From contig CM019713.1 in NCBI GenBank assembly GCA_009760885.1, positions 28,244,927 through 28,308,926 on the forward strand: 64,000 nucleotides of DNA, given 5' to 3'. Shown here one piece after another: positions 1 through 9,975 of the stretch. The position numbers were made by a program, and so were the translations under genes. The DNA is from Achatina immaculata. Lineage: Eukaryota; Mollusca; Gastropoda; Stylommatophora; Achatinidae. The notes under the pieces are model-generated. The model ran no database searches. It was not told the origin of the DNA and saw only the letters and a program-made list of their open reading frames with translations. Position 1 is the stretch's first letter. Each line of letters begins with the position of its first letter.

Positions 1-59
1 CTTTCAGATTCACCGAGCACAAATCTGTTAATTTCCCCCTGTCTCTTCCCCTCCCATAG

Positions 60-264
60 CAGTGGTCCTCAACTTTGGGCTTGTCAACCTCCAAGGGTCC
101 GCTGAAGGAATCTTGAAGGGTCCATGGACAAGCTAATGCTCGATTCGAAAGCAAAATTTAGCATCATCTGGGTTATATTTATTGTTTTATTTTTAACGAG
201 GTGCCCACAACTGATCGCATGACAGAATGGGGGCCCATGGACATAAAACGTTTAAGAACCACAT
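60..264. mobile_element. hAT-type MITE, about 205 bp
   Basis: Left end CAGTGGTCCTCAACT and right end GTTTAAGAACCACAT are imperfect inverted copies of a CAGTGGTTCTTAAC-like terminus typical of non-autonomous hAT elements. Flanking 8-mers TCCCATAG (52-59) and TCTCAGAG (265-272) agree at 6 of 8 positions, fitting an aged 8 bp hAT target duplication. No coding capacity. Confidence 0.6.
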
Positions 265-440
265 TCTCAGAGATATGTCACATAACTGTTAATGTTGCGC
301 TTGTGAAATGTATGTGGCTCCAACTCTACACAGAACAGAGCAGATCGTGATATCGTCGAAGTGCTTTGTTGGAGCGGTTTGCAATATAACGGTTTGAAGA
401 AGTCTCAAACCAAATCCTGATTGTGTATAGACTAGCTGTT

Positions 441-697
441 CAATTCAAGTGCCGTGCCGCGTGGCGTAGGCGATCATTTCTCTCCACAGTTCCCTGTCTT
501 TAGACTTTATGATGAGATCCGCCGGTGACTTTCTTCCTAGCCACATTGACGGCCCATCCAGTAACTTCTCTCTCTGTCTTCCTCTTTCTCTTCTTCCCTC
601 AATTTTTCCAGTTGCCACAATGTGTTCCAATGTTCCTCTTCTCAGGAAATGTCCTATAAATCTTTCTTGTCTGCCTCTGATCTTTGCTGTAATTTGA
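441..697 (-). mobile_element. LINE tail, family B (reverse transcriptase C-terminus)
   Basis: Minus-strand frame at 445-630 reads a basic GKIEGRRERGRQREKLLDG segment, then WREMIAYATRHGT and stop. The same tail recurs at 35375-35816 with clear similarity, and in decayed form at 10930, 22985 and 28195. This is the C-terminal end of a non-LTR retrotransposon reverse transcriptase ORF; such basic GKxEGxRxRGRxR tails are common in LINEs. 5'-truncated, no RT core. Confidence 0.75.
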
Positions 698-1285
698 GAC
701 TAGCTTTAGAGATCTTTATTGTGTGTAAAGTACCTGTAGAATCTTTATATTGTATAGACTAGTTGTAGAGATCTTTATTGTATATAGGCTAGTTGTAGAT
801 ATCTTTATTGTGAATAGACTAGTTGTATAGACCCTTATATAGACTAGTTGTAGAGATCCTTATTGTATATAGAATAGTTGTATATCTCTCTCTCTCTGAA
901 CCTTAAGTGCCCAGGGCACAACCTTCATGGGCTCAGTTTCCTGATACGCATTTCTCCTTCCACCTGCATTTGTTTTTTCCCTTGCTTCCGTTTCTGTAGC
1001 AGTCTGATAGTTTTAGTTGTATATAGACTAGATATAAAGATTCGTACTGTATATAAGCTAGTTTTAGAGACCTTATTGTATATAGACTAGTTGTAGAGAC
1101 CCTTATTGTATATACACTAGCCATAAAGATCCTTATGGTATATAGGCTAGTTGTAAAGATCCTTACTGTATATAGACTAGTCATTAAGATCCTTAATGTA
1201 GATAGTCATAAAGATCCTTATTGTATATAAGCTAGTCATAAAGATCCTTATTATGTAAGGTTAGTTATAAAGACTGCTTATTATT
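698..1285. repeat. Degenerate ~30 bp tandem array, interrupted
   Basis: Repeats built on GTATATAGACTAGTTGTAGAGATCC-like units (variants with AGTCATAAAGATCCTTATT) run from 698 to about 1285 and are split by a LINE tail at 882-1008. Roughly 15 diverged units. Confidence 0.75.
882..1008 (-). mobile_element. LINE tail, family C, short fragment inside the 30 bp array
   Basis: TCTCTCTCTCTGAACCTTAAG followed by TGCCCAGGGCAC matches the 3' end of the LINE tails at 52480 and 63530, again directly preceded by a CT run. The fragment interrupts the surrounding array, so it is an insertion. Confidence 0.6.
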
Positions 1286-2776
1286 GGAAGGGTGTAGTAT
1301 TCAGTATATAATGTATTTATAACGAACCATTTAAAGCTGGGGTTCTTAACTGTGAGCATCTATACCCTACTGGGGTATCTGAGCCAAATGATGGGTGCAC
1401 TGGAGAACATATTAGTTTTACGAATGAAATTTCTGTAGTTTATAATTTTCTTTGAGCTGTTCTGTTCCCATATGTAACTATAGCTAAAATATTGACATGT
1501 TTTTGAACTCATGGCCAGATATAATAGCAGGTAGATAACAGCGATGATAGTGTAGCGATTTAAGCGGTCTGATGTATCCTGTTTTGTAACATATGACAGG
1601 CAGTTGCGAGTCTGTAATGTTGAAAAGGATAAGAACGCCATGGTCTTTATCGTAGGAAGATCCAGACAATCATTTAGGATTGAGACAGCCATATATGATT
1701 GTCAGAAACTTATTCACATACTCATCGACATTACTCTGAGCAGAAGAGCATGAAGATATAACAGAAATGATACATCTAAAAGACTACAATGTAGTCTAAG
1801 CTACAAAGAAAGGTTTTTGTCTGTTAGGAAACAGTGAACTAGATAGTGCACTGGTCTTTCTTCGCTGTAGTCGATAGTTTGATTCTAGTATGAGAGTTTT
1901 CAGTCAAACTATCTGTAACAAATGTGTACCAGATCAGTTCTGAAGAGAAGGGAGGTAAGTCGAATAAACTTCGTGCTGACTAATACGTGTCCCGGGGATC
2001 GCAAGTGTTCCTCAACGTATTATCATGTGGCCCGCGGCTCCGTTATTGAATTGGTATTAAGTTATATCTCTTGTATGAAGACAATGAAAGGTTTGTGGCA
2101 TTATCATATTACATAGAAGAATGTGGATCTCAACTTATATGTAGTTTTTAAAAGGGGTCATTCGATATGAAACTTTTGGCAATCACTTTTCTAATTTATG
2201 GCAACATGAATGAAAATACTAACAATAGCATCTTTATACGGTGTACTCTTAAACGAAATTGAACAGATCAAGAAAAAAAAAACAGTGAGTACTAACACCG
2301 GGACACCTGCATGCCTAAATTTTATGAACGCGGGCCCTTGTGCTCATTATGTCACTGGCTGTCCAATCAGAAGGCAGGGATTCCGAAGAGTTGTATCTCT
2401 AGATGCAAAGCAGAAGCTGACGAAGCATGTTTAATTATTAGTAGCCCATGCCTTTTTTAATTTCTTAACCACATTCTTATCACTGGAAAGATAAACGGCA
2501 AAAGACAGAGTGTGGAGAAGACAGAAACGCACGGATGCCCTGACTACTTTATTTGGCAGGAAAACAGCGATCAACTTGTTACGAGACACGAAGGATCGGG
2601 CGAGATGACCACCCACGCCTATTGGCGTGTCAGATCTGATCTGATTCTTAACAATTAACCTTTAATTGTTCTCTTCTTGTATGTTTGTTATGAGTAAGAT
2701 TTACAACCCCGTACCTTGTACTTTGTACAACCCTAACAACCCTGTACCTTGCCTCAATTTCTTGCCTGCTACACAG
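1286..2776. other. Intronic/unassigned sequence upstream of the first PDE1 exon
   Basis: No convincing gene. A 110-residue minus-strand frame at 1360-1692 has no recognisable motif. A GGGGTTCTTAAC string near 1341 looks like a hAT end but no partner end was found. A weak SINE-head relic is at 1825-1880. Confidence 0.5.
1825..1880 (+). mobile_element. Decayed SINE head (tRNA-like 5' part)
   Basis: TAGATAGTGCACTGGTCTTTC and GATAGTTTGATTCTAG align with the box A and box B regions of the intact SINE at 7822. No SINE body follows, so only the 5' portion remains. Confidence 0.4.
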
Positions 2777-2951
2777 GTACAGGATCTCTCACAGTGTTAC
2801 GGCGCACCAACTCTCGCAAGACCGGCAGTAGCAGTAGTCGTGCCAGCAGTATCAGTATTGATAGCATTGACAGTTATGCTAGCGTGGACCTCGGCGTGGA
2901 CAAGCTTCCGCCCGTGGACACGTCAGAGGCGCTTCATGCCTGCTCTCTTAG
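2777..2951 (+). CDS. PDE1: PDE1-family phosphodiesterase, N-terminal exon (partial gene)
   Basis: Internal exon of a calcium/calmodulin-stimulated 3',5'-cyclic nucleotide phosphodiesterase, the cytosolic enzyme family that hydrolyses cAMP and cGMP. Seen: a pyrimidine-rich tract and CACAG acceptor ending at 2776, an open frame, and a donor AG|GTGAGT after 2951. The frame reads a basic, Ser-rich stretch (LRRTNSRKTGSSSSRASS, then ISIDSIDSYASVDLG) and ends LPPVDTSEALHACSLR. The exon leaves in phase 2 (AG + G) and joins 37284 exactly, giving ...ACSLR-LRNLV..., the same layout as the pre-calmodulin-binding segment of vertebrate and fly PDE1 (known family pattern, recalled). R-x-x-S/T motifs in the Ser-rich part suggest sites for basophilic kinases (inference). 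The 5' border is less sure: a second in-frame AG lies at 2781-2782 and a third, out-of-frame one at 2791-2792. The start codon is upstream of the window. Confidence 0.78.
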
Positions 2952-3473
2952 GTGAGTACTATCAGGGGCGTATCACATTTAGAGTTTTAGACTTAAACTG
3001 TGTACTGAAAAAAAAAAGATGCATGTCTGTATAACTGAATTCGATGCACATATTAAACGGTTTAAACACATGAGCATTTGAGGAATTTGTAAGGTCTTAC
3101 GGATTTTGTGCATCTATGATGAGGTCTTCGTTTAGTCTGTGAAGTATATATATGATGAGCGCAGCTAAGATAATCAATTAACATTATTAAAATAGATGTT
3201 TCCTGTGATACACAGATAATATGCAGAACATACTTTTAAACAGTAACCAGAAAAAAAGGAAATTCGTCCATGTTTGTCCTGGGGTACTTCTTTTAAAACG
3301 TTTCAATTTTAATTTTTTTTTTCATACCATAAAAAATAAAAGAAACAATAATAGCTAAACGAAACAAATTATCAACATGATGCCGTAAATAAATTATTTT
3401 ATGAAGTATGTCTTCAGTTAATAAAATGGATAGGAAGGGGCTGAAAACAGTGAGACGGCCTTGAGATGTATTT
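2952..3473. other. Start of the 34 kb intron, unassigned
   Basis: AT-rich sequence with short homopolymers. No gene or clear repeat seen. Confidence 0.5.
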
Positions 3474-3516
<43 letters not shown>

Positions 3517-3640
3517 TAAATAACAAGAGAGAGAGAGACGAATGTTTGCCACCCAGAGTGGCCCATTGAGTTGTATTTTAGAGGGAGAGAGAGAGAGGAG
3601 AATGTTTGCCCCGAGTGGCCCTAAAAACAGCCGCGGAGGA
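3474..3640. repeat. (AG)n microsatellite within a short tandem duplication
   Basis: A run of AG dinucleotides at about 3474-3511. The flanks TTGAGATGTATTTTAGAG and TTGAGTTGTATTTTAGAG, and GAATGTTTGCC with GAGTGGCCC, occur twice, so the microsatellite lies in a roughly 85 bp duplicated block. Confidence 0.7.
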
Positions 3641-3934
3641 TGTCAGAGAGGATAGCCAGTGTTCTAAGCTTATCAGAACCTCAAGATATAAACAATCAAC
3701 ATTGTTTGGGCAGTTCACGGAGCAAGAGAAGCTCGAGTTTCTCTGGGCAAGTGTTGCAAGACAACATGCAACGCTGGTACAAATATCTGGCAAAACTGAC
3801 CACTTTGTTGCTGGAAAATAAAAGCAGCAGGTTTGATCACAAACGTTAGTGACAGCGAAAAACAAAGTGGGTGATCACGAACGCCCTTGCCTGAAGTCAT
3901 GACGTATGTCAAAAGGTAGTTCATTTCTTACTGT

Positions 3935-4245
3935 GTCAAATGTCAGATCCATCTTTGTCACAATAGTCTTCAGGGCGTAGTCATATTTTTTTTAAAAACC
4001 ATAGACCGTTAAATATCACTTGTCAAAATTTCATTTCACTTCATATCGGAGTTGAATGTTATATGTCACATTTAATTTAACTTCTCACACTAACTGTCAT
4101 ACGCCATCATTAAATTTCAAGACATCTCACACTGAACTTCACATATCAAATTTCATATACCTGTATGTTGCCATAATGTTCTTGTGATACTTCAGATAAA
4201 AAGGATGGTGACTGCAGTAAAACTGGTTTAAATAATGAAGACAGA
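3935..4245. repeat. Strongly decayed ~30 bp array (left part)
   Basis: Recurring TATGTCACATTTAATTTA- and TCACACTxAACT-like pieces resemble the better preserved ATCTGTCACATTCATGATTTA array at 8560-8866. Taken as one old array later split by insertions. Confidence 0.45.
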
Positions 4246-4684
4246 TCGAAGTGTATGGTGTAGTTTTACAAAGTGAGGGAGGGAGTGAGTAAAGTGAGGA
4301 AAAACGAATAGAAAGTATGAGAATGTATAAGTCAAAAACGTAAAACATCCGATATATAGGCGTGAGCCTTTTTCGAGGATTACATGCACAAACGAGACAA
4401 AAACAAACAAACAAACAAAACTAAACGAACAACTTAATATGGTCTCCTCCAGAAGTAGAAAACAGAGAAACTTCTGGAGGAGGCCATATTAAGATAAGTT
4501 CTTCGTTTAGTTATCTGTTTTTGTCTCGTTTGTGCATGTAATCCTCGAAAAAGGCTCACGCCTAAAAATATCGGATGTTGTACGTTTTTCATTTACACAT
4601 TCTCATACTTTCTATTCGTTTTTTTTCTCACTTTACTCACTCCTTCTGCCACTTTGTAAAACTACACCATATACCTCTATCTAC
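4246..4684. mobile_element. Foldback (hairpin) element, about 440 bp
   Basis: Two arms of about 200 bp are inverted copies: 4246-4456 and 4470-4684. Outer ends GTGTAGTTTTACAAAGTG and CACTTTGTAAAACTACAC are exact reverse complements. The inner ends CTCCTCCAGAAGT and ACTTCTGGAGGAG flank a loop of only about 13 bases. Arms differ by scattered substitutions and a (AAAC)n length change, so the copy is not brand new. No ORF of note, so a non-autonomous foldback or palindromic MITE. No clear target duplication was found. Confidence 0.75.
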
Positions 4685-5639
4685 CTTTGTGATACTTCAC
4701 ATACTTTCCTCTTTCATACTGTAAACCTTTCACAATATTACTTACAACGCATTATCTTACACAACCACAGAAAGCATAATCTCTCTAACAATTTCCACCA
4801 GATTTGCTGTAAGAAGCCGTCGTGTAATATTACATTCAGACATGTTAAATCTGTTTGTTACATTCATGACTGAGGAATTTCATTCATTCATTTGCATGTC
4901 CCTTGTGGAAATTTGCCTCCCTAACAGCACTCATGTAGGCCTCTCGGTTGTGAGCAAGATGGCCTGCTGCTGATGCATCCATTTGCAGATCATCAACGGT
5001 ATCTTGCAGCCATCTTAGCCCTTGGTCTTTCTTCTTTCTTTTTCCCATTATGTACCCTTCCAAGATGGTCTTCTCTAGATTATCATGACGTTCAATGTGT
5101 CAAAAATATTTAAGTTTTCTGTGTTTAATCCTCTTTACTAGCCAGCCTTCTTCAATATTAAGTTCTTGTAGTATGGATATATTTGTTCTTTTCTGTGTCC
5201 ATGATATTTGAAGAACTCTCTTGCAGCATTTACATTCAAAGGCATTTATGTGTTTCTCAGCTGTTTTGTTAAGTGTCCAGGTCTCACAGGCATATGTTGC
5301 AATGGAAAAGATGCATGCCCTTAAAAATCTTATTTTTGTAGTTCTGTCTGTTCCTCTCCACAGATTCTTTAATTGTTTTACTTTCTGAAGAGCGATAGAT
5401 GTCCTCCTTTTAATCTCCCTCATTGTATCTCCATTATTAGTTAGTAGTGATCCAAGATATTCAAAACTCTCCACTTCTTCCAATTTTTCCTCACTGATAC
5501 ATATTTCAGCTGCCCTATTTGTTTTGTCAGTTGTCATCAATTTAGTTTTCTTCACAGTAAGATAGAGGTTTTGCTCTTCACTGTTCTTACGGACTGACAT
5601 AATTAGTTTTTCCATTCCTTTTTATGTTGTTGACAGTAA

Positions 5640-6250
5640 TACTGTGTCGTTAGCATATCTAATCTCTGGTATTTCATAACCTCCAATTGTTATGGCATCG
5701 TAATATTCTTTGTCTACGTCTTCTCTAACATTACTCATTATATTTTCAGTATACAAGTTAAATAAGTAAGGCGACAATATGCACCCCTGTTTTATGTCAG
5801 ACCAAGTTGTTGTTTCACCATTTATTCTTATTGCTTCATGTTGGTCTAGATACAGCAGTGATGTTAATTGTATCAAATGTGTTGGAAATCTAATTTTTTT
5901 TACATTATTTCCCAAATTTTCTGGTGTTGCACACAGTCAAATGCCTGTGAGTAGTCTATGCAAGATAAATATAGATTCACATTAAACACTCTGCATTTCT
6001 CTATTTTTTTTTTGTTGGTAATCTTGTCATGCCTTAGAGGCACATAAGGATATAGTGTTAGTGGCCATATTTTCCTTGACCTGTCAGCACACTAGAGGGT
6101 GATATGGTCAGTATCACGCCGCATTTCTCTATTATTAATCTTAGATTGAATATATGATCTCTTGATCCTCTTCCTTGCCTGAAACCAGCTTGGACCATAT
6201 TGACTTCTTCTTCTATTTTCTTACGAAGTCTACCCGTTATGATCGTTAAC
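5640..6250 (-). pseudogene. LINE-A reverse transcriptase domain, inactivated
   Basis: Fragments FRQGRGSRDHIFNLR, GCILSPYLFNLYTENIM and RYANDTVLLS mark the palm and finger blocks of a non-LTR reverse transcriptase. The catalytic YADD is altered to YAND and a SINE fragment at 6004-6118 splits the domain. Several stops lie between the blocks. Confidence 0.85.
6004..6118 (-). mobile_element. 5'-truncated SINE inside the LINE-A copy
   Basis: Reverse-complement match to the 3' body of the SINE at 7822 (GGCGTGATACTGACCATATC... to the GGCATGACA segment). The flanks GCATTTCTCTATT repeat on both sides (about 5991-6003 and 6119-6131), a 13 bp target duplication. Confidence 0.8.
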
Positions 6251-7149
6251 ATAATTTTACTGGCATGACTAATCAGGGCAACAGTTCTGTAGTTTGTGCA
6301 TAATTTCAGGTTACCCTTTATTGGCAGTGGTATGAATACAGTTCTTTTCCATTCTTTTGGCCAAATACCTGAATGCTATATCTTTTTACATAGTGCATGA
6401 TAGATTTTTGCACATTCCTTTCCTCATGTTTTAATAAATTCAGCTGTTATCTCATCACATCCTGGTGATTTACCATTTTTCACATTCTTTATTGCCCATA
6501 AAACTTCTACTATTGTTGGTTCGGGTTCTTTCTCTTCCACTAATAATTCACACTATTGATTTCTGCTTTCATAGTCGGTTATTTCATATATTCCTCTACA
6601 ATATTCCTTCCATCTTTCTAGAATTTTCTCTGTCTCTGTCAAGGTATTCCCCATCTCGTCACAAATTACATTTAGCTTAGGTGTGACATTTCTCGTCAAT
6701 GTCTTCATTTCTTTAAACATTTCACTTACTCTTCCACACTTCTAATGTCCTTCTATTCTTTCACAACAATCTTCTTTGTATTGTTTTTTTGTCTTTTCTT
6801 ATGTTTCTTCGTACTTCTTTTGTTAAAGATTTATATTCCTCTTTGTTGTTTGTCACTTTCCACTGCGTCTTCATTTTCTACGTTGTTTTATCAGTTCTAG
6901 TGTGCCTGCTGTAATTCATCCATTCTTTTGTGTTTTTATTTACTGGAACCATGTCTTTAGCTGTTGTTATTAAGATATCTCTGGCCTGAGTAGCCAAATC
7001 ATCTGGTGTCATCTCCTCCTGTACATTCATCATGATTTCGAAACGGTTCTTCACTTCTATACCGTTTTGTTCTGGTATTTTTGTAAGATCAAAGCGGAGT
7101 GGTTTTGATCCCGTAACTGTCTTTTTTATCTTTATCTTCATGTCTGCTA

Positions 7150-7790
7150 TTAATAACTCATGGTCCGTGTCACAATCAGCACCTGGTCAAGTTTTTGCTG
7201 ATGTTATACTTGATCTCCACCTTCTTTGCACTAAAATGTAATCTATTTGATTCTTGATTTTTCCCATCAGGTGATGTCCATGTGTAAAGTCTTCTTGGAT
7301 GTTGTTAAAAAGCTCATTTTCCATGCAAAACGCCATTAGATTGTCACCTGCCTCGTTTCTATGTCCTATGCTAAATTCCCTCACAACATATCCTTCGTCT
7401 TCTGCTCTTTCTGTACCAATCTTTGCATTAAACTCCCCCATTAATACAATATCATTTTTCCGTACCCGATCTGTCGTCGTTTGCAGTGTGTTATAAAAGT
7501 CTTCTACTTCCTCTTCTTCTGCTGCTGATGTAGGTGCATATATCTGGATGATTGTTACATTTCTACGAGTGCCCTAAAGTCGGATAGTGAGGATTCTATC
7601 ACTTATTGGATTGTAACCTAGTAATGCTTTTGATGTTGATTTGTCCAAGTAAAAAACTACTCCATTCTTTCCTCCTAATTCTCCACCAGAGTATATAAAG
7701 ATATTATCATTCTCGCTCTTGAAGTGTCCTGATCCTTTCCATCGATGTTCGCAGATTCCCAAAATGTGTATCCCCGTTCTTTTCATCTCG
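7150..7790 (-). pseudogene. LINE-A apurinic-like endonuclease domain, inactivated
   Basis: Pieces in order: ILGICEHRWKGSG, GVVFYLDKS, LLGYNPISDRILTIRL, MGEFNAKIG, RNEAGDNLMAFC, NQIDYILVQRRW and DTDHELLIADMK. This is the exonuclease/endonuclease/phosphatase fold that nicks target DNA in LINE retrotransposition. In-frame stops near 7577 and 7187 break it. The catalytic Glu and His equivalents are still visible, the motif Asp is Glu. Confidence 0.85.
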
Positions 7791-7821
7791 TCACTTATTA
7801 TTTGATGCTTTCCCCCTCATG

Positions 7822-8084
7822 GGCGTCTGAGTGGCGAAGTGGTTAGTGCACTGGTCTCTCATGGCGAAGGTCGGGGGTTCGAATCCGGCCGGCGGCACCC
7901 CAGTCACCCAGCTGTAGAAATGGGTACCCGACTTCTTCTGGAGTTGGGGAAGGAAAAGGCAGCCAGGCGTGATACTGACCATATCACCCTCTACTGTGCT
8001 GACAGGTCAAGGAAAATATGGGCACTAACACCATATCCCTATGTGCCTGTAGGCATGACAGGGTTACCTTTACTTTACTTTTAC
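7822..8084 (+). mobile_element. tRNA-derived SINE, complete, 263 bp
   Basis: The tRNA-like head has pol III box A TGGCGAAGTGG and box B GGTTCGAATCC, followed by a unique body (GGCAGCCAGGCGTGATACTG..., CAGGTCAAGGAAAATATGGG) and a short ACTTTACTTTTA tail. TTCCCCCTCATG at 7810-7821 and 8085-8096 is a perfect 12 bp target duplication. It sits in the LINE-A copy in the opposite orientation and is younger than it. Related copies are at 14590 and 47240 and fragments at 1825, 6004 and 26367. Confidence 0.92.
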
Positions 8085-8559
8085 TTCCCCCTCATGCATA
8101 CTTCTTACATTATATGTTCCTACTCTTGTTTTCTTGTTAGTTTGATGTAGGGTTTTTCCTTAGTAACACTGTCAGGATCTTGTCCGTCATCACAATTAAT
8201 AGTACTGACCTCTGTCTCACACTCTTCTCCAGTATTAAAGTTAGATCTATCTGGCTTGGGGGGCTCACCACCAGATATTTTTCCTATGTGACTTTCTATG
8301 TTGCTGTTTGGGTTTCTTGGTATATTTCCAGAAGATAGTTTACCATTGTTTTCCTTCTGGGCAGTGACTGTACTAGTCATTGTCCCTACATTGAGATCAT
8401 CTGTTTACTATCACAGAATGGTGACCATAACCAACATTATCTTTTGGGTTCTCTCCCATTCCATCCACCACCTGCTCCCATGGCTTCACGTCACCCTGAT
8501 CTAGGGGCTATATGGGTACTCCACCTTGCCAAAGTGTGTCCCGTAGACTGAGGAGTTTA

Positions 8560-8866
8560 GAATGTTATATTTATGATTCATATATATGGCAATTCTGTCA
8601 TCGCTATGATTCAGGCATTTATAATCTGTCACTGATTATTTAGGCATGTACAAACTGTCACATCCATGATTCATTCTTGTATAATATGTCATATTCAAGA
8701 TCAAGTGATGTGGAACATAGCACATCAGATTAAGAAAGGTGGAACATCTCACATCCATGATTTAGGCATGTAGAATTTGTCATATTAATGATTTAGAAAC
8801 CTACAATCTGTCACATTCATGATTTAGACACACATAATCCGTCACATTAACAAATTAATTTTGTTA
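8560..8866. repeat. ~30 bp tandem array (CTGTCACATTCATGATTTAG type)
   Basis: About ten diverged units containing CTGTCACATxxATGATTTAGGCATGTA. The same units resume at 9622-9715 after a LINE insertion. Confidence 0.7.
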
Positions 8867-9621
8867 ACCAAACAGCTGAGAAACACATAAATGCCTTTGC
8901 ATGTAAATGTTACAGAAGAGTTCTTTAGATATCATGGACACAAAAAAGAACAAATATATCTATACTCATTCATTTCATTCATTTGTTTGCATGTCCCTTG
9001 CGGAACTTTGCCTCCCAAACAGCACTCCTGTAGGCCTCTCTGTTGTGAGCAAGATGACCTGCTGCTGCTGCTGCATCCATTTGCAGATCGTCAACGATGT
9101 CTTGCAGCCATCTTCATTTTGGTCTTCCTCTTTTTCTTTTTCCCATTATGTATCCTTCTTATATGGTCTTCTGTAAATTATCATGACGTTTAATGTGTCC
9201 AAAATATTTCAGTTTTCTCTCTTTAATCCTCTTTACTAGCCAGCCTTCTTCAATATTAAGCTCTTGTAGTATAGACATATTTGTTCTTTTTTGTGTCCTC
9301 GATACTTGGAGAACTCTGGTACTACAAGAACTTAATATTGAAGAAGGCTGGCTAGTAAAGAGGATTAAACAGGGAAAACTTAAATATTTTGGACACATTA
9401 AACCTCGTGATAATCTAGAGAAAACGGTCTTGGAATGATACATAACGGGAAAAAGAAAGAGAGGAAGACCAAGGGCTAAGATGGCTGCAAGACATCGGTG
9501 ATGATCTGCAAATGGATGCATCGGCAGCAGGCCATCTTGCTCACAACCGAGAGGCCTATATGAGTGCTGTTAGGGAGGCAAAGTTCCACAAGGGACATGC
9601 AAATGAATGAATGAATGAAAT
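8867..9621 (+). mobile_element. LINE-A tail, + strand, split by a nested inverted copy
   Basis: 8867-8966 encodes the NKTAEKHINAFxCKCYRR part and stops at ...ATCTATACT; 9320-9621 continues with LQELNIEEGWLVKRIK and ends in AATGAATGAATGAA. The uninterrupted layout is visible in the copy at 47831-48318. The gap holds a second copy facing the other way (8967-9319). Confidence 0.85.
8967..9319 (-). mobile_element. Nested 5'-truncated LINE-A copy in opposite orientation
   Basis: Starts with the family 3' end (CATTCATTTCATTCATTTG) and runs back to WTQKRTNxSIL-coding sequence. TACT at 8963-8966 and 9320-9323 flank it as a short target duplication. With its host it forms a long inverted repeat. Confidence 0.8.
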
Positions 9622-9715
9622 CTGTCACATTCATGAATAAAAGATCTACAACATGTCACACTCGTGACCCACATGTTATTTTTTATCCCAATATCCCACA
9701 CAAGCCGTCATATAC
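9622..9715. repeat. Right remnant of the ~30 bp array
   Basis: ATCTGTCACATTCATGAATAA and ATGTCACACTCGTGACCCACA continue the array interrupted at 8866. Confidence 0.55.
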
Positions 9716-9768
9716 GCCAGTTACAGTGCCACACCAAGAGCAGATAAGATGGATGAGACAGAAGGAGC

Positions 9769-9975
9769 AAAGAGAGAGAGAGAGAGAAAGAATGAGACAG
9801 AGAGAGAGAAAGAATGAGAGAGATAGAGAAAGAATGAGAGAGAGAGAAAGAATGAGAGAGAGAAAGAATGAGAGAGAAAGAGAAATAATGAGAGAGAGAA
9901 AGAATGAGAGAGAGAGAAAGAATGAGAGAGAGAGAGAGAAAGAATGAGAGAGAGAGAGAACGAGAGATCGAGAAG
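9769..9975. repeat. Purine-rich (GA)n / GAAAGAATGAGA array
   Basis: About 205 bp of AGAGAGAGAAAGAATG units with variable numbers of AG steps. It produces long Arg/Glu-rich or Leu/Ser-rich open frames that are not genes. Confidence 0.9.

Larger units (their letters stand above)
4881..8545 (-). mobile_element. RTE/CFDP2-like LINE (family A), nearly full length, degenerate
   Basis: Reading on the minus strand from the right: an N-terminal leader (from 8380), an AP-endonuclease-like domain at about 7790-7150, a linker, a reverse transcriptase at about 6250-5640, a C-terminal region at 5615-5100, and a 3' end with ATGA repeats at 4881-4892. Endonuclease motifs are ICEHRWKGSGHF, MGEFNAKIG, NQIDYIL and DTDHELL; RT motifs are GCILSPYLFNLY and YANDTVLLS. 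These resemble the endonuclease-RT elements related to craniofacial development protein 2 (BovB/RTE-type), recalled rather than searched. It is dead: several frameshifts and stops, the RT box is YAND rather than YADD, the usual Asp in the GDWNAK-type motif is Glu, and two SINEs are inserted. Confidence 0.88.

Noticed and set aside
1330..1400. Another hAT element starting at GGGGTTCTTAAC
   Set aside because: No matching opposite end or target duplication found.
7822..7895. tRNA gene
   Set aside because: Box A and box B are present but the sequence does not close a tRNA cloverleaf and continues into a SINE body with target duplications.
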